Position numbers and translations under genes: made by a program. The notes under the pieces were generated by a model, which worked only from the letters and a program-made list of their open reading frames with translations, was not told the origin of the DNA and searched no databases. From Starkeya sp. ORNL1 (GTDB taxonomy: Bacteria > Pseudomonadota > Alphaproteobacteria > Rhizobiales > Xanthobacteraceae), in assembly GCF_012971745.1 (NCBI RefSeq), contig NZ_CP048834.1:5713001-5777000 (forward strand): DNA of 64,000 bases, read 5' to 3'. Shown here piece by piece: positions 42,134 to 51,343 of the stretch; the first letter of the stretch is position 1; each line of letters opens with the position of its first letter.

Positions 42134-42679
42134 TCAGCGGATGATGCGGGTCTGCACCGATTTCAGCAGCAACTCGTCCTTGTCGTTGTAGTAAGAGGTC
42201 TCGGTGAGCAGGAAGACCAGCGGGCCGGACTTGCCTTCGCGCTGATAGATGTCGGTGTACTTGCTCTTCACGCGAATGCGCTCGCCGGGCTTGGCCTGCT
42301 GGTAGATCTCGACCTCGTTGCCGCCATTGAGCACCCGCGTCAGCGGGATCGGCAGTGGCACCAGACCCTTCATCACGCCGCGGATCGAGCCGTCGAAATC
42401 CGGATCGGTGGCGCGGCCCTCGAACGGGTCGGGCGTGCCGGCGGGTACGCGCAGCGCATGCAGTGGGAACAGCGGCGGGGCGACCACGCTGCCGAATTTG
42501 GTGCCGGCGGCGTAGTCGTCGTCCCAATAGGCCGGGTCGAGTTCGAGGGTGGCCTGGACATGCCGGCGGATCTGGCCGCGCTCGACGACGTCGCAGGATT
42601 CCTCCCACTCGGATTCGAGGCCGATCAGCGCCTTCACCTCATCGGTAATGTAGTTCGTCGTGACTGTGTCCGTGCTCAT
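42134..42679 (-). CDS. FAS1-like dehydratase domain protein, N-terminal-type subunit
   Basis: This 181-residue hot-dog-fold protein has VERGQIRRHVQATLELDPAYWDD and APPLFPLHALRVP near the start, typical of the N-terminal FAS1-like dehydratase half. RVLNGGNEVEIYQQAKPGERI follows. It lacks the catalytic hydratase motif, which is in the partner encoded next. AGGAAGGG precedes the ATG at 42679; a GTG three codons earlier is less likely. Confidence 0.82.
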   Translation of the reverse strand: MSTDTVTTNYITDEVKALIGLESEWEESCDVVERGQIRRHVQATLELDPAYWDDDYAAGTKFGSVVAPPLFPLHALRVPAGTPDPFEGRATDPDFDGSIRGVMKGLVPLPIPLTRVLNGGNEVEIYQQAKPGERIRVKSKYTDIYQREGKSGPLVFLLTETSYYNDKDELLLKSVQTRIIR

Positions 42680-42694
42680 TGCAACCACCCTTCC

Positions 42695-43654
42695 TCAATT
42701 CGCCGTCTGTGCCGCCGGCACCGAACCGGCGACGATATTCCTGGGGATGCGCCCGTCGGCGAGGCGCGCGAGGTTCTCGACGATCTGGTCCCAGATGCGC
42801 TGGCGCGACTGCTCGCTGGAGCCGGCGGTGTGCGCTGTGGCGAGCACGTTCGGCATGTGGCGCAGCACGGAGTCCGCCGGCAGCGGCTCGGTGACGAAGG
42901 CGTCGAGTGCCGCGCCGCGCAACTGCCCGGCTTCGAGCGCCGCGATGAGCGCGGGCTCATTGACGATGGCGCCGCGCGAGACATTCACCAGCAGCGCCGT
43001 CGGCTTCATCAGCGCCAATTCAGGGGCACCGATCATGCCGCGGGTGCGCGGCGTCAGCGCCGGTGCCAGCACGAGGATGTCACTGCGTTTCAGCAATGCG
43101 TTGAGATCGAGGAACTCGACGCTCGGCCACGGCGCACACGGGATGGTGCGGGTCGTCACCATCACCTTGGCACCAAAGGCGACCGCGCGTTTGGCGATCT
43201 CGCTGCCGATGGCGCCGAAGCCAACAATGCCGACCGTGGCGCCGGCGATCTCGCGGCCCTGCCAGACCTCGGTGCCGGACCATTTGCCGGCGCGGATGGC
43301 GTCGATCTGGGCCGGGAGGTTGCGCAGCGCCGCCAGCATCAAGAGGAAGGCATGCTCGACCACTGCATTGCTCGGCGCGCCGGGCGTGTTGGCGGCGGCG
43401 ATGCCCTTGCGCTCGATGGCCTTGAAGTCGATGCGATCGGTGCCGGTGCCGACCTGCTGCACCAGCTTGAGGCGGCCGGCATGCTCCAGCAGCGCGTCAT
43501 TGACGTCGGCGCGCCGGGTTACCAGCGCGTCGGCATCCTCGAGCGAGCGCTTCAGGGCAGGGACGTCGTCATAGGCGACGAAGTCGAGCCGATACGGCAG
43601 GGCCGGAGTCTCGGCTGGATCGAGAAATCCGTCGGCGGCGATGGTGACTTTCAT
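42695..43654 (-). CDS. D-isomer-specific 2-hydroxyacid dehydrogenase
   Basis: This 319-residue NAD(P)-dependent dehydrogenase has the Rossmann motif VGIVGFGAIGSEIAKRA (about 142-158). Catalytic residues are Arg in VNVSRGAIVNE (about 231), Glu in DAFVTEPLP (about 260) and His in ATAHTAGSS (about 282). It reduces a 2-keto acid or oxidises a D-2-hydroxy acid, consistent with intermediates from the sugar-acid dehydratases in the island. Confidence 0.93.
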   Translation of the reverse strand: MKVTIAADGFLDPAETPALPYRLDFVAYDDVPALKRSLEDADALVTRRADVNDALLEHAGRLKLVQQVGTGTDRIDFKAIERKGIAAANTPGAPSNAVVEHAFLLMLAALRNLPAQIDAIRAGKWSGTEVWQGREIAGATVGIVGFGAIGSEIAKRAVAFGAKVMVTTRTIPCAPWPSVEFLDLNALLKRSDILVLAPALTPRTRGMIGAPELALMKPTALLVNVSRGAIVNEPALIAALEAGQLRGAALDAFVTEPLPADSVLRHMPNVLATAHTAGSSEQSRQRIWDQIVENLARLADGRIPRNIVAGSVPAAQTAN

Positions 43655-43667
43655 GCGCTTGGCTCCG

Positions 43668-44825
43668 TCACTGCGCCGCCTGCAGGCCGGCTCCGGTCTG
43701 CCGCGCCCATTCCTCGCGATCGAAGCCGATGCCGGCGCCGGGCTCTTCACGCGGCCGCACCTTGCCGTCCCTCGGCTGGAGTTCGCCGAGCATCAGCGGG
43801 GCGACCGGCGTCGCACCGGTGGCGTCGAACACGATGTGCTCGGCCAGCGGGCAGTTCTGGATCGTCATCATCATGTGCGTCGCCCAGGGCTGCATGACGC
43901 CATTGTGCGGGATCACCGGGAGGTCATAGGCGGAGGCCATGGCGGCGACCTTGCGGATCTCGCTCACCCCGCCGCACCAGGCGACGTCGGGCTGCAGTAC
44001 GTCAGCGCAGCCGCGGTCGATCAGTTCCTTGAAGCCCCAGCGGGTGTATTCGTGCTCGCCGGTGGCGATCTGGGTGCGCTTCACGCGGCGGCGCAGCTCG
44101 GAATAGCCGTCATAATCGTCCGGCGGCAGCGGCTCCTCGATCCAGCGCACGTTGAATTCCGCGGCCTCGCGGTCGAAGGCGAGCGCGTAGTCGAGGCTCC
44201 ACGACATCCAGCAATCGACCATGATGTCGATGTCGGGACCGACCGCCTCGCGCATCTGCGCCACCACCTCGACATTCTTGCGCAGCCCGTCTTTGCCGTC
44301 GGCGGGGCCATAGGCCATCGGCGCCTTGGCGCCGACATAGCCCTCGCGGGCCAGCGCACCGGAATCTGGGTGGGTGGCGTAAACCGGCAAGAAGTCGCGT
44401 ACCGCGCCGCCCAGCACGCGATACAGCGGCTGGCCGAGCCATTTGGCGAACAGGTCCCACAATGCGAGGTCGACGCCGGACAGCGCCATGATCGGCGCGC
44501 CCTTGCGGCCATAGGCCAGCGTTGCCCGGTACATCTGCTCCCACAGCAGCTCGACGTCGCGCGGGTCGGAGCCGACCAGCAGGCCTTTCAGATGATGGTC
44601 GATAATGGTCTGCACGATCACGCCGCCGCGGGTGATGCCGAGCCCGGTCACGCCTTCATCGCTGATCACCTCGATGAAGACGTCCTGGGTATTCGGCCCG
44701 CGCCAGCTCGCACGCTTCTCGCTGAATTTCGGGTAGATCGACATCGGCGTCGACACCCGCGTCTGGTTCAGCCAGGAGACGCGCGGCGGCGGCGCGACAT
44801 AGGTGCGTACATCGGTGATGCGCAT
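43668..44825 (-). CDS. Enolase-superfamily sugar-acid dehydratase, L-rhamnonate dehydratase-like
   Basis: This 385-residue protein has TPMSIYPKFSEKRASW at the N-terminus, DCWMSWSLDYA with a metal Asp near residue 215, a metal Glu in IEEPLPPDDYDGY, a third in TGEHEYTRWGF, and the catalytic His in VIPHNGV. Order and wording match L-rhamnonate dehydratase (RhmD) closely. RhmD-like enzymes have narrow but varied specificity for aldonates, so the substrate should be treated as an unidentified six- or five-carbon acid. The ATG overlaps the lyase stop by one base (TGATG). Confidence 0.88.
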   Translation of the reverse strand: MRITDVRTYVAPPPRVSWLNQTRVSTPMSIYPKFSEKRASWRGPNTQDVFIEVISDEGVTGLGITRGGVIVQTIIDHHLKGLLVGSDPRDVELLWEQMYRATLAYGRKGAPIMALSGVDLALWDLFAKWLGQPLYRVLGGAVRDFLPVYATHPDSGALAREGYVGAKAPMAYGPADGKDGLRKNVEVVAQMREAVGPDIDIMVDCWMSWSLDYALAFDREAAEFNVRWIEEPLPPDDYDGYSELRRRVKRTQIATGEHEYTRWGFKELIDRGCADVLQPDVAWCGGVSEIRKVAAMASAYDLPVIPHNGVMQPWATHMMMTIQNCPLAEHIVFDATGATPVAPLMLGELQPRDGKVRPREEPGAGIGFDREEWARQTGAGLQAAQ

Positions 44826-45787
44826 CACGCCGGCGCCCCGATCTCGCCGATCTTCTGCTGCTGCCTGGGCGCGGGCCGAAGGTCGCTGCCCTTGCCGGCG
44901 CGCAGCATCGAGCTGTCGAGTGGATGGTCGATGAAGTCCTTATGCATGCGGGCGATGGCAATCATCTTGTCGAGATCGATGCCGGTTTCCACCCCCATCT
45001 CGTGGAGCATGTTGACCATGTCCTCGGTGGCGATGTTGCCGGAGGCGCCCGGTGCATAGGGGCAGCCGCCAAGGCCGCTGACGCCACCATCGAAGCGGTC
45101 CATGCCGGCCTGCATGGCGGCAAGCGTATTGGCCAGGGCCATGTCGCGGGTGTTGTGCAGATGCAGGTTCCACGTCACCTGCGGATACTTGTCGAGCATG
45201 TGCGCGACGACGCGATAGACCAGCGCCGGATTGGCGACGCCGATGGTGTCGGCGAGCGACATGTTGGTGATGCCGAGGGCGAGATAGCGGTCGGCGACGC
45301 GCTCCAGCGCCTGGACCGGCACCTCGCCCTCGAACGGGCAGCCGAGCGAGCAGATCATGCTGCCGGAGACCACGAAGCCGGCGTCCTGCGCGATCGGCGT
45401 CATCTCCTCGAAGTCCTGCAAGGTCTCGTCGATGGAGCGGTTGCCATTGGCGCGATTATGGGACTCCGTCACCGAGAGCATGAAGCTCACCGTGGTGATG
45501 CGGTCCTTGAAGGCCAGCGCGCGCTGCAGGCCGCGAATGTTCGGAGTCATGGCGCGGTAGGAGACGCCGTCGACGATGTCGATCCGGCTCATCACCTCCT
45601 CGGCGTCGGCGAGCTGCGGGATCGCCTTGGGATGGGCGAACGAGGTGACCTGGATCTCCGGCACGCCGGTACGCGAGAGCGCGTTGATGACGGCGATCTT
45701 GGTCTCCGTCGGGATCCAGGTCTTTTCGGCCTGGAAGCCGTCACGGGGGCCCACTTCCATGATGTGGACCTTTTTCACGAGCTGCAT
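44825..45787 (-). CDS. HMG-CoA lyase family protein, copy 1
   Basis: This 320-residue DRE-TIM barrel protein starts MQLVKKVHIMEVGPRDGFQAE, with the metal/catalytic Arg-Asp pair in GPRDG. HLHNTRD near residue 220 supplies two metal His residues and GLGGCPYAPGASGN the Cys loop. HMG-CoA lyases split 3-hydroxy-3-methylglutaryl-CoA, but relatives cleave other 3-hydroxyacyl-CoA esters. AGGAGA precedes the ATG. Confidence 0.9.
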   Translation of the reverse strand: MQLVKKVHIMEVGPRDGFQAEKTWIPTETKIAVINALSRTGVPEIQVTSFAHPKAIPQLADAEEVMSRIDIVDGVSYRAMTPNIRGLQRALAFKDRITTVSFMLSVTESHNRANGNRSIDETLQDFEEMTPIAQDAGFVVSGSMICSLGCPFEGEVPVQALERVADRYLALGITNMSLADTIGVANPALVYRVVAHMLDKYPQVTWNLHLHNTRDMALANTLAAMQAGMDRFDGGVSGLGGCPYAPGASGNIATEDMVNMLHEMGVETGIDLDKMIAIARMHKDFIDHPLDSSMLRAGKGSDLRPAPRQQQKIGEIGAPA

Positions 45788-45809
45788 CGCTCTCTCCTGT
45801 TCCGTTCGA

Positions 45810-48005
45810 TTATCGGGATGCCGGCTCGGCCACGCGCGGCACCAGCAGCGCATCGAGCGCCACGACGCCGCGCCCTTCGGCACGCACGGCAAGCGGGTTG
45901 ATGTCGAGGCTCTCGACGCTGTCGCCCGCCCACACGGCGAGCCGGGAGATGTTGACCAGCGTGTCTACCAGCGCCGCGATGTCGGCCTTGGGCAGGCCGC
46001 GATAGCCCGCTGCGATCTTGGACAGGCCGCGCACCTCCCCGATCATCTCGTGCGCCTCGCGGCTGGTGATCGGGCACACCCGCCAGGACGAGGCGGCCAT
46101 GGCTTCCGCCAGGATGCCGCCGAGGCCGAGCATCAGCACCGGGCCGAAATGCGCATCCCGCGAGACGCCGACGATGAGCTGCAGCCCGTCGGAGACCATC
46201 TCCTGGATCAGCACGCCATCGATCCGCGCCTGGGGGTGATGGCCGCGCACCGCGACCAGCATCTCGCCGAAGGCACGGGCGACTTCGTCGGCATCCTTCA
46301 GCCCGAGCCGGACGCCGCCCGCCTCGGTCTTGTGGGGGATGTCGTCGGAGGCGATCTTCATCGCCACCGGAAAGCCGATCGAGCGTGCCGCATCGATGGC
46401 GTCGTCGACCTCGCGGCAGAGGATTTCCCGCGTGCCGCGCACCCCGAACAGGCTGAGCGCCTGCTTGCTGGCATATTCGTTCAGCGCAACGCCGCGACCG
46501 CCACGCACGATCTCCTCGAACGCCGCCAGCGCGGCCGGCGGCAGGGGGAACTGGCGCTCGCCGGAGGCCACCTCGGCCATGTAGTCGCGGCGGGTGCGGT
46601 GATAGTCGACCAGCGCGCGCGCTGCCTGTGCCGCCTTCACCGGCGCGAAGAACAGCGGCACGTTGCTGTTCTTCAGCAAGGGTAGGCTCGCGGATTCACG
46701 CGCGCTGCCGTTCCACACGAACAGGATCGGCTTCGGCGCATTCTCGATCGCCGCGATGGTGAACTTCGCCTGGTTCGGGCCGCCGACGCTGGAGAGGATC
46801 AACAGGTCCTGATTGTCTTCGCCCAGCAGGATATCGAGGACCTGCTCGAAGCTCTCCTTCACGCCGAACTGCGTCAGGTCCGCCGGGTTTGCCGCGGAGC
46901 CGCGGTCGCCCATGATGGCGACCATCTTCTCCCGCGTTTCCGGCGAGAGGGGAGGGACTTCGAGGCCGAGCTCGCCGCATTTGTCGGCGGTGTGGGTGGA
47001 GATGCCCCCGGATTCCGAGCTGACGCCGATCCGCGGACCGCGTGGCGCCTTGGCCTTGGCGAACATGGCGGAGAACTCGACCAGTTCGTCATAGTCGTTG
47101 ACGCGCACCACGCCCTTCTGGCGGAACAATGCGTCGTGCGCGGTGTCGGAGCCGGTCATCGCCGCGGTGTGGCTATTGGCGCCGCGGGCGCCGACTTCGG
47201 AGCGGCCGACCTTGAGGATGACGATCGGCTTGCCGGCACGCAGCGCCAGGTCGGCGGTCTCCGCAAACTTGGCGCCGTCTTTGAAGCCTTCGATGACGGC
47301 GGCGATGACCTTCGTCCCGGGATCCGCGATCATGTACTGCATGAAATCGGAGGTCTCGAGATCGGCCTCGTTGCCGGTGCAGATCATCGAAGAGAAGCCG
47401 ATGCCGCGATCTTCCGCCAGCGGCAGAAGCGTGCGGTAGCAGGTGGCACCGCTCTGCGAAACCAGGCCGATGCCGGTATCGAAAGTGTGCATGTTCGGCG
47501 AGATCATCGTCGACGGCGTGGTCCAGCTCTGCGCCGCCACATTGGCGAGGCCGAGGCAATTGGGCCCGCACAGCCGCACGCCGCTCTCGCGGGCGATGTC
47601 GCGCAGTCGCTCCTGCCGGGCGCGGCCCTCGTCTGTCCCCAGCTCGGCAAAGCCGGCGGAGATGATGAGCACCGATTTCGCGCCCTTCGCGACACAAGCC
47701 TCGAAGGTCGGCACCACCAGCTGCGCCGGCAGCACGATGCCGACGAGATCGGGGGCTTCGGGAAGATCGGTCACGGACGGATAGCACCGCGTGCCGTCGA
47801 CTTCGGTGCGGTTGGGATTGATCGGGTAGTGGCGCGCCTTTGAGCCGGAGGCGAGCAGGTTCTTGAGGAAGTTGCCGCCATAGCCGGCCTTCTCCGTGGC
47901 GCCGACGATGGCGACGGATTTCGGGTTCAGCATGGCGTGGATGGAGCGGAGCTTGGCGTCCAGCATTGCGCCCGCCATGGGCCGCGCCTCATCGACGATA
48001 AGCAT
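45810..48005 (-). CDS. ADP-forming acyl-CoA ligase (fused alpha-beta, acetyl-CoA synthetase-like)
   Basis: This 731-residue protein has an N-terminal CoA-binding domain (SVAIVGATEKAGYGGNFLKNL, about 20-130), a succinyl-CoA-ligase-like middle with the phospho-His in GANSHTAAMTGSD near residue 265, and a C-terminal ATP-grasp domain (about 500-725, GFPVAMKIASDDIPHKTEAGG). It makes CoA esters with ATP, yielding ADP, reversibly. This island therefore has two unrelated ligases, one split and one fused. GAGGAAG lies before the ATG at 48005; the earlier GTG 48020 overlaps the tctA stop. Confidence 0.9.
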   Translation of the reverse strand: MLIVDEARPMAGAMLDAKLRSIHAMLNPKSVAIVGATEKAGYGGNFLKNLLASGSKARHYPINPNRTEVDGTRCYPSVTDLPEAPDLVGIVLPAQLVVPTFEACVAKGAKSVLIISAGFAELGTDEGRARQERLRDIARESGVRLCGPNCLGLANVAAQSWTTPSTMISPNMHTFDTGIGLVSQSGATCYRTLLPLAEDRGIGFSSMICTGNEADLETSDFMQYMIADPGTKVIAAVIEGFKDGAKFAETADLALRAGKPIVILKVGRSEVGARGANSHTAAMTGSDTAHDALFRQKGVVRVNDYDELVEFSAMFAKAKAPRGPRIGVSSESGGISTHTADKCGELGLEVPPLSPETREKMVAIMGDRGSAANPADLTQFGVKESFEQVLDILLGEDNQDLLILSSVGGPNQAKFTIAAIENAPKPILFVWNGSARESASLPLLKNSNVPLFFAPVKAAQAARALVDYHRTRRDYMAEVASGERQFPLPPAALAAFEEIVRGGRGVALNEYASKQALSLFGVRGTREILCREVDDAIDAARSIGFPVAMKIASDDIPHKTEAGGVRLGLKDADEVARAFGEMLVAVRGHHPQARIDGVLIQEMVSDGLQLIVGVSRDAHFGPVLMLGLGGILAEAMAASSWRVCPITSREAHEMIGEVRGLSKIAAGYRGLPKADIAALVDTLVNISRLAVWAGDSVESLDINPLAVRAEGRGVVALDALLVPRVAEPASR

Positions 48006-48016
48006 ATCGGTCTTCC

Positions 48017-49558
48017 TCACACACTGGCTTTCGGACGAGCGTCGCCATGGGCGACGGGCTGGCTGGCTTGGCGGCTCTTCGAGCGCCGCAACAGCCAGCT
48101 GACGAGCGGGAACAGCACCACCAGGGCGAGGATCGCCATCAGCGTTCCGGAGATCGGCCTTGTGATGAAGATGGAGAGATCACCCTGCGACATCATCAGC
48201 GACTGGCGCAGCGAGCTCTCGAGCCCGTCGCCGAGCACCACGGCGAGGATCAGCGGTGCCGCGGGATAGCCGAACTTGCCGGAGCAGTAGCCGAACAGGC
48301 CGAAGAACAGCAGCATCCACAGATCGAGCATGGATGAGGTGACGCTGTACACGCCGACCACGCAGAAGATCATGATCAGCGGGCCGAGGAACGAGAAGGG
48401 GATGCGCAGCACCGAGACGAAGAGCGGCACGAACAGGATGTTCAGCACCAGTAGCATCACGTTGCCGATATACATCGAGGCGATGAGGCCCCAGACGAAT
48501 TTCGGGTTCTGCGAGAACAGGAACGGACCCGGCTGGATGTTGAACAAGGCGAGAGCGCCCATCATCACCGCCGTGGTCGACGAGCCGGGAATGCCCAAAG
48601 TGAGCATCGGGATCATGTGGCCGCCGGTCGAGGCATTGTCGGCCGAGCCGGGGCCGGCCACCGCTTCGATGGCCCCCTTGCCGAAGCGCTCGGGATGCTT
48701 GGTCAGCTTCTTCTCGACCGCATAGGAGAGCAGCGCGGAGACAGCGCCACCGGCGCCGGGCAGCAGGCCGCAGACGAAGCCGATTATGGTGCCGCGGCCG
48801 ATGGCGGGCGCACTTTCCTTCAGCTCCTGCTTGCTGATGACCATCTCGCGCAGCGTGGTGCGGATCACCTTGCGGGTCTCGGTGCGCGACACTGTGGCGA
48901 TCACCTCGCCGAGGCCGAACATGCCGACCGCGATGGACAGGAACTTGATGCCGTCGGCGAGTTCCAGCACGCCGAAGGTGAAGCGCGGGAAGCCGGTGAT
49001 CATGTCGTAGCCGACCAGCGAGATCGTCAGGCCCAGCAGGGCCATGGCGTAGCCCTTCAGCTTGGCGTCGCCGACCAGGCCCGCCACGCAGGACAGGCCG
49101 AGCAGCATCAGCGCGAAATATTCCGGCGGGCCGAACTTCAGCGCGACCCGAGCCAGTGGCGGCGCCGCGATCATCAGCACGATGACGCTGAAGGTGCCGG
49201 CGACGAACGAGCCGATCGCCGAGATGGTCAAGGCCGGGCCGGCGCGGCCTTGCTTGGCCATGGCGTAGCCGTCGATGCAGGTGGGAATGTTGGAGGCCTC
49301 GCCCGGCACGCCGACCAGCACCGAGGTGATGGTGCCGCCATACATGGCGCCGTAATAGATGCCGGCCATCATGATCATGGCGGTGGTCGGATCCATGCCG
49401 TAGACCAGCGGCAGCAGCATGACGATGCCGGCCACCGGGCCGACCCCCGGCAGCGCGCCGATGATCGTGCCGGCGACGACGCCGATGGTCACGAACAGCA
49501 GGTTGATCGGCGAGACCGCGACCGAGAAGCCGAGGGCGATGTGCGAGAATAAATCCAT
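48017..49558 (-). CDS. tctA: Tripartite tricarboxylate transporter, large membrane subunit TctA (system 2)
   Basis: This 513-residue polytopic permease has GALPGVGPVAGIVMLLPLVY (about 36-55) and GLLPGAGGAVSALLSYAVE in the second half. It is clearly a paralogue of 34676-36202 but differs along its length, so it probably carries a different acid. It is followed by the fused ligase after an 11-nt gap, linking transport and activation. Confidence 0.93.
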   Translation of the reverse strand: MDLFSHIALGFSVAVSPINLLFVTIGVVAGTIIGALPGVGPVAGIVMLLPLVYGMDPTTAMIMMAGIYYGAMYGGTITSVLVGVPGEASNIPTCIDGYAMAKQGRAGPALTISAIGSFVAGTFSVIVLMIAAPPLARVALKFGPPEYFALMLLGLSCVAGLVGDAKLKGYAMALLGLTISLVGYDMITGFPRFTFGVLELADGIKFLSIAVGMFGLGEVIATVSRTETRKVIRTTLREMVISKQELKESAPAIGRGTIIGFVCGLLPGAGGAVSALLSYAVEKKLTKHPERFGKGAIEAVAGPGSADNASTGGHMIPMLTLGIPGSSTTAVMMGALALFNIQPGPFLFSQNPKFVWGLIASMYIGNVMLLVLNILFVPLFVSVLRIPFSFLGPLIMIFCVVGVYSVTSSMLDLWMLLFFGLFGYCSGKFGYPAAPLILAVVLGDGLESSLRQSLMMSQGDLSIFITRPISGTLMAILALVVLFPLVSWLLRRSKSRQASQPVAHGDARPKASV

Positions 49559-49573
49559 GGCTGCGCCTCGCCG

Positions 49574-50098
49574 TCAGAAGGAGATGAGGCCGGAGGGGAG
49601 ATTGACCCCGAGCCAGGTGTCGAACAGCACGTAGAGCACCGTCGCGGATAGCACCGAGACCGGGATCAGGATCGGCAGCCGCCGATAGCCGAGGCCGTAG
49701 CCGGCGACCATCATGTAGAGCGCGGTGGAGATGATGAAGCCGACATGCTCGAACACTGCGAGCAGCAGCACGAACGGGATCATCAGGTAGGCGATGCGGA
49801 TCCAGCCGGCGCGTTCCGGCCAGCTCTCCTCGATCTCCGCCTCGTGCTCCATCTCGGCGAGCAGCACATCCTCGGGATCGACCCTGGGCATATCGGCAAG
49901 TGCCGGCCGGCGGGCGATACCGGCGATGATGCCGGCGGAGATGCCGAGCAGGCCGACCGACAGCCAGAAGGCCAGGAAGCCGGGGCCGGGCGCGCCGCGA
50001 TTGGAGTCGAAATAAACCAGGTTCACCAGCGACTGGTACATGATCACGACACCGACCACGGTGAAGAACAATGGCGGTATGTATTCCATTCGCTTCAT
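49574..50098 (-). CDS. tctB: Tripartite tricarboxylate transporter, small membrane subunit TctB (system 2)
   Basis: This 174-residue protein has four hydrophobic segments (PPLFFTVVGVVIMYQSLV, FLAFWLSVGLLGISAGIIAG, IAYLMIPFVLLLAVFEHVGF, RRLPILIPVSVLSATVLYVL). An acidic cytosolic loop with EDVLLAEMEHEAEIEE lies between segments 2 and 3 and is longer than in system 1. Confidence 0.85.
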   Translation of the reverse strand: MKRMEYIPPLFFTVVGVVIMYQSLVNLVYFDSNRGAPGPGFLAFWLSVGLLGISAGIIAGIARRPALADMPRVDPEDVLLAEMEHEAEIEESWPERAGWIRIAYLMIPFVLLLAVFEHVGFIISTALYMMVAGYGLGYRRLPILIPVSVLSATVLYVLFDTWLGVNLPSGLISF

Positions 50099-50215
50099 GG
50101 CGAACTCCAGATCATCAATCCGTCTTCGACGTGGCCTTGGAGAGCCGAAGCAAGATCAGGCATATCGACCCTGATCTTCTTCATCGCGAGGTGCGGATAC
50201 CCGAACAAGGCACGC

Positions 50216-51244
50216 TTAGGACTTGATGACGCCGACGCGCTTGTAGAGCGTGCGGATCACATTCATGGCGTCGTCGATGAACTTGGCCCATTCGGTCGGG
50301 CCGAGGTAACGCGGCTGGATGCCGGACTTGTCGAGATAGTCCTTCCAGGCCGGGGTAGCCGCGAGCTTGCCGAACATGTCGCCGTACCAGGCGACGTCCT
50401 CGGGCTTGAGGCCCGGCGGGGCGAACCAGCCGCGCGAGAGGTTGAGCACGACGTCATAGCCGAGCTCGCGCATGGTCGGCACGTCCGGCAGCTTGGGATT
50501 ACGCTCGGCGTCGAAGATCGCCAGCGCCTTCATCTGCCCCTGGGTGATGAATTGCTGCGCGTTCGACAATTGGCGGGTGCCGACATCGACCTGGCCGCCG
50601 AGCACCGCGGCCTGTACTTCGCCGCCGCCGGAGAACGGGATCTGGTTGAACTGCACGCCGGCGACCGCGCCGCTGACGATCTCCAGCATGCCGTCCCAAC
50701 TCGCGGCGCCGCCGCCGGCACCGGCGAGGGTGACCGATTTCGGCGTCTTCTTCAGCTTGTCGATGACGTCGGCGAAGGTCTTGTAGGGCGAGTTTGCCGC
50801 CGCGATGATCACCGAGGAATCCACCGCACTTAGTGCCAGCGGCGAGAGGTCCTTCAGCGGATGGACCGGCGACTCGCCGACCACCACCTGCGCCAGCAGC
50901 GCGCCGCCGCCAGGCATGAAGGTGTAGGGATTGCCCTTGCGGTCAGCGACCAGCGCGGTGCCGATCAGGCCGCTGGCGCCGGGCTTATGGGTCAAGGTGA
51001 GCGGCTGCGGCGAGAGCTTGTTGTCGGTGATGATCTGGCGGGCCATCTCGGCGATCTGCGCCGCGCCGCCGCCGGCGCTCCACGGCACCAGCACTTCGAT
51101 CTGGCGCGAGGGGAAGGCGGCCTGGGCGATGGCTGGCCGCGCCAGCGTCATGGCGGCGGCAGCGCCCGCCGCGGTACGGACGAGATCGCGGCGGCTTGGC
51201 TGCCAGGACATCGGATCTGGCGTCGGATTCGGCGTTTTGGTCAT
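50216..51244 (-). CDS. tctC: Tct binding protein TctC/Bug (system 2, copy A), Tat-exported
   Basis: This 342-residue periplasmic binding protein has a twin-arginine leader (PSRRDLVRTAAGAAAAMTLA, cleaved near AQAAF). FPSRQIEVLVPWSAGGGAAQ opens the mature domain. AACGGAGGAACG lies upstream of the ATG. It is a close paralogue of the next gene upstream (51344-52378), sharing the same block order throughout; most Bug proteins use Sec, so two Tat-type ones in tandem is notable. Confidence 0.92.
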   Translation of the reverse strand: MTKTPNPTPDPMSWQPSRRDLVRTAAGAAAAMTLARPAIAQAAFPSRQIEVLVPWSAGGGAAQIAEMARQIITDNKLSPQPLTLTHKPGASGLIGTALVADRKGNPYTFMPGGGALLAQVVVGESPVHPLKDLSPLALSAVDSSVIIAAANSPYKTFADVIDKLKKTPKSVTLAGAGGGAASWDGMLEIVSGAVAGVQFNQIPFSGGGEVQAAVLGGQVDVGTRQLSNAQQFITQGQMKALAIFDAERNPKLPDVPTMRELGYDVVLNLSRGWFAPPGLKPEDVAWYGDMFGKLAATPAWKDYLDKSGIQPRYLGPTEWAKFIDDAMNVIRTLYKRVGVIKS

Positions 51245-51343
51245 GTCGTTCCTCCGTTCCGGCCCTGAGCCGGGGCGCAGACCGGAGGCGCGGGCCTTAT
51301 GCTGGCCTCGTCGTCTTCCGGTGCGTCGTTTCCCTGGAATGCG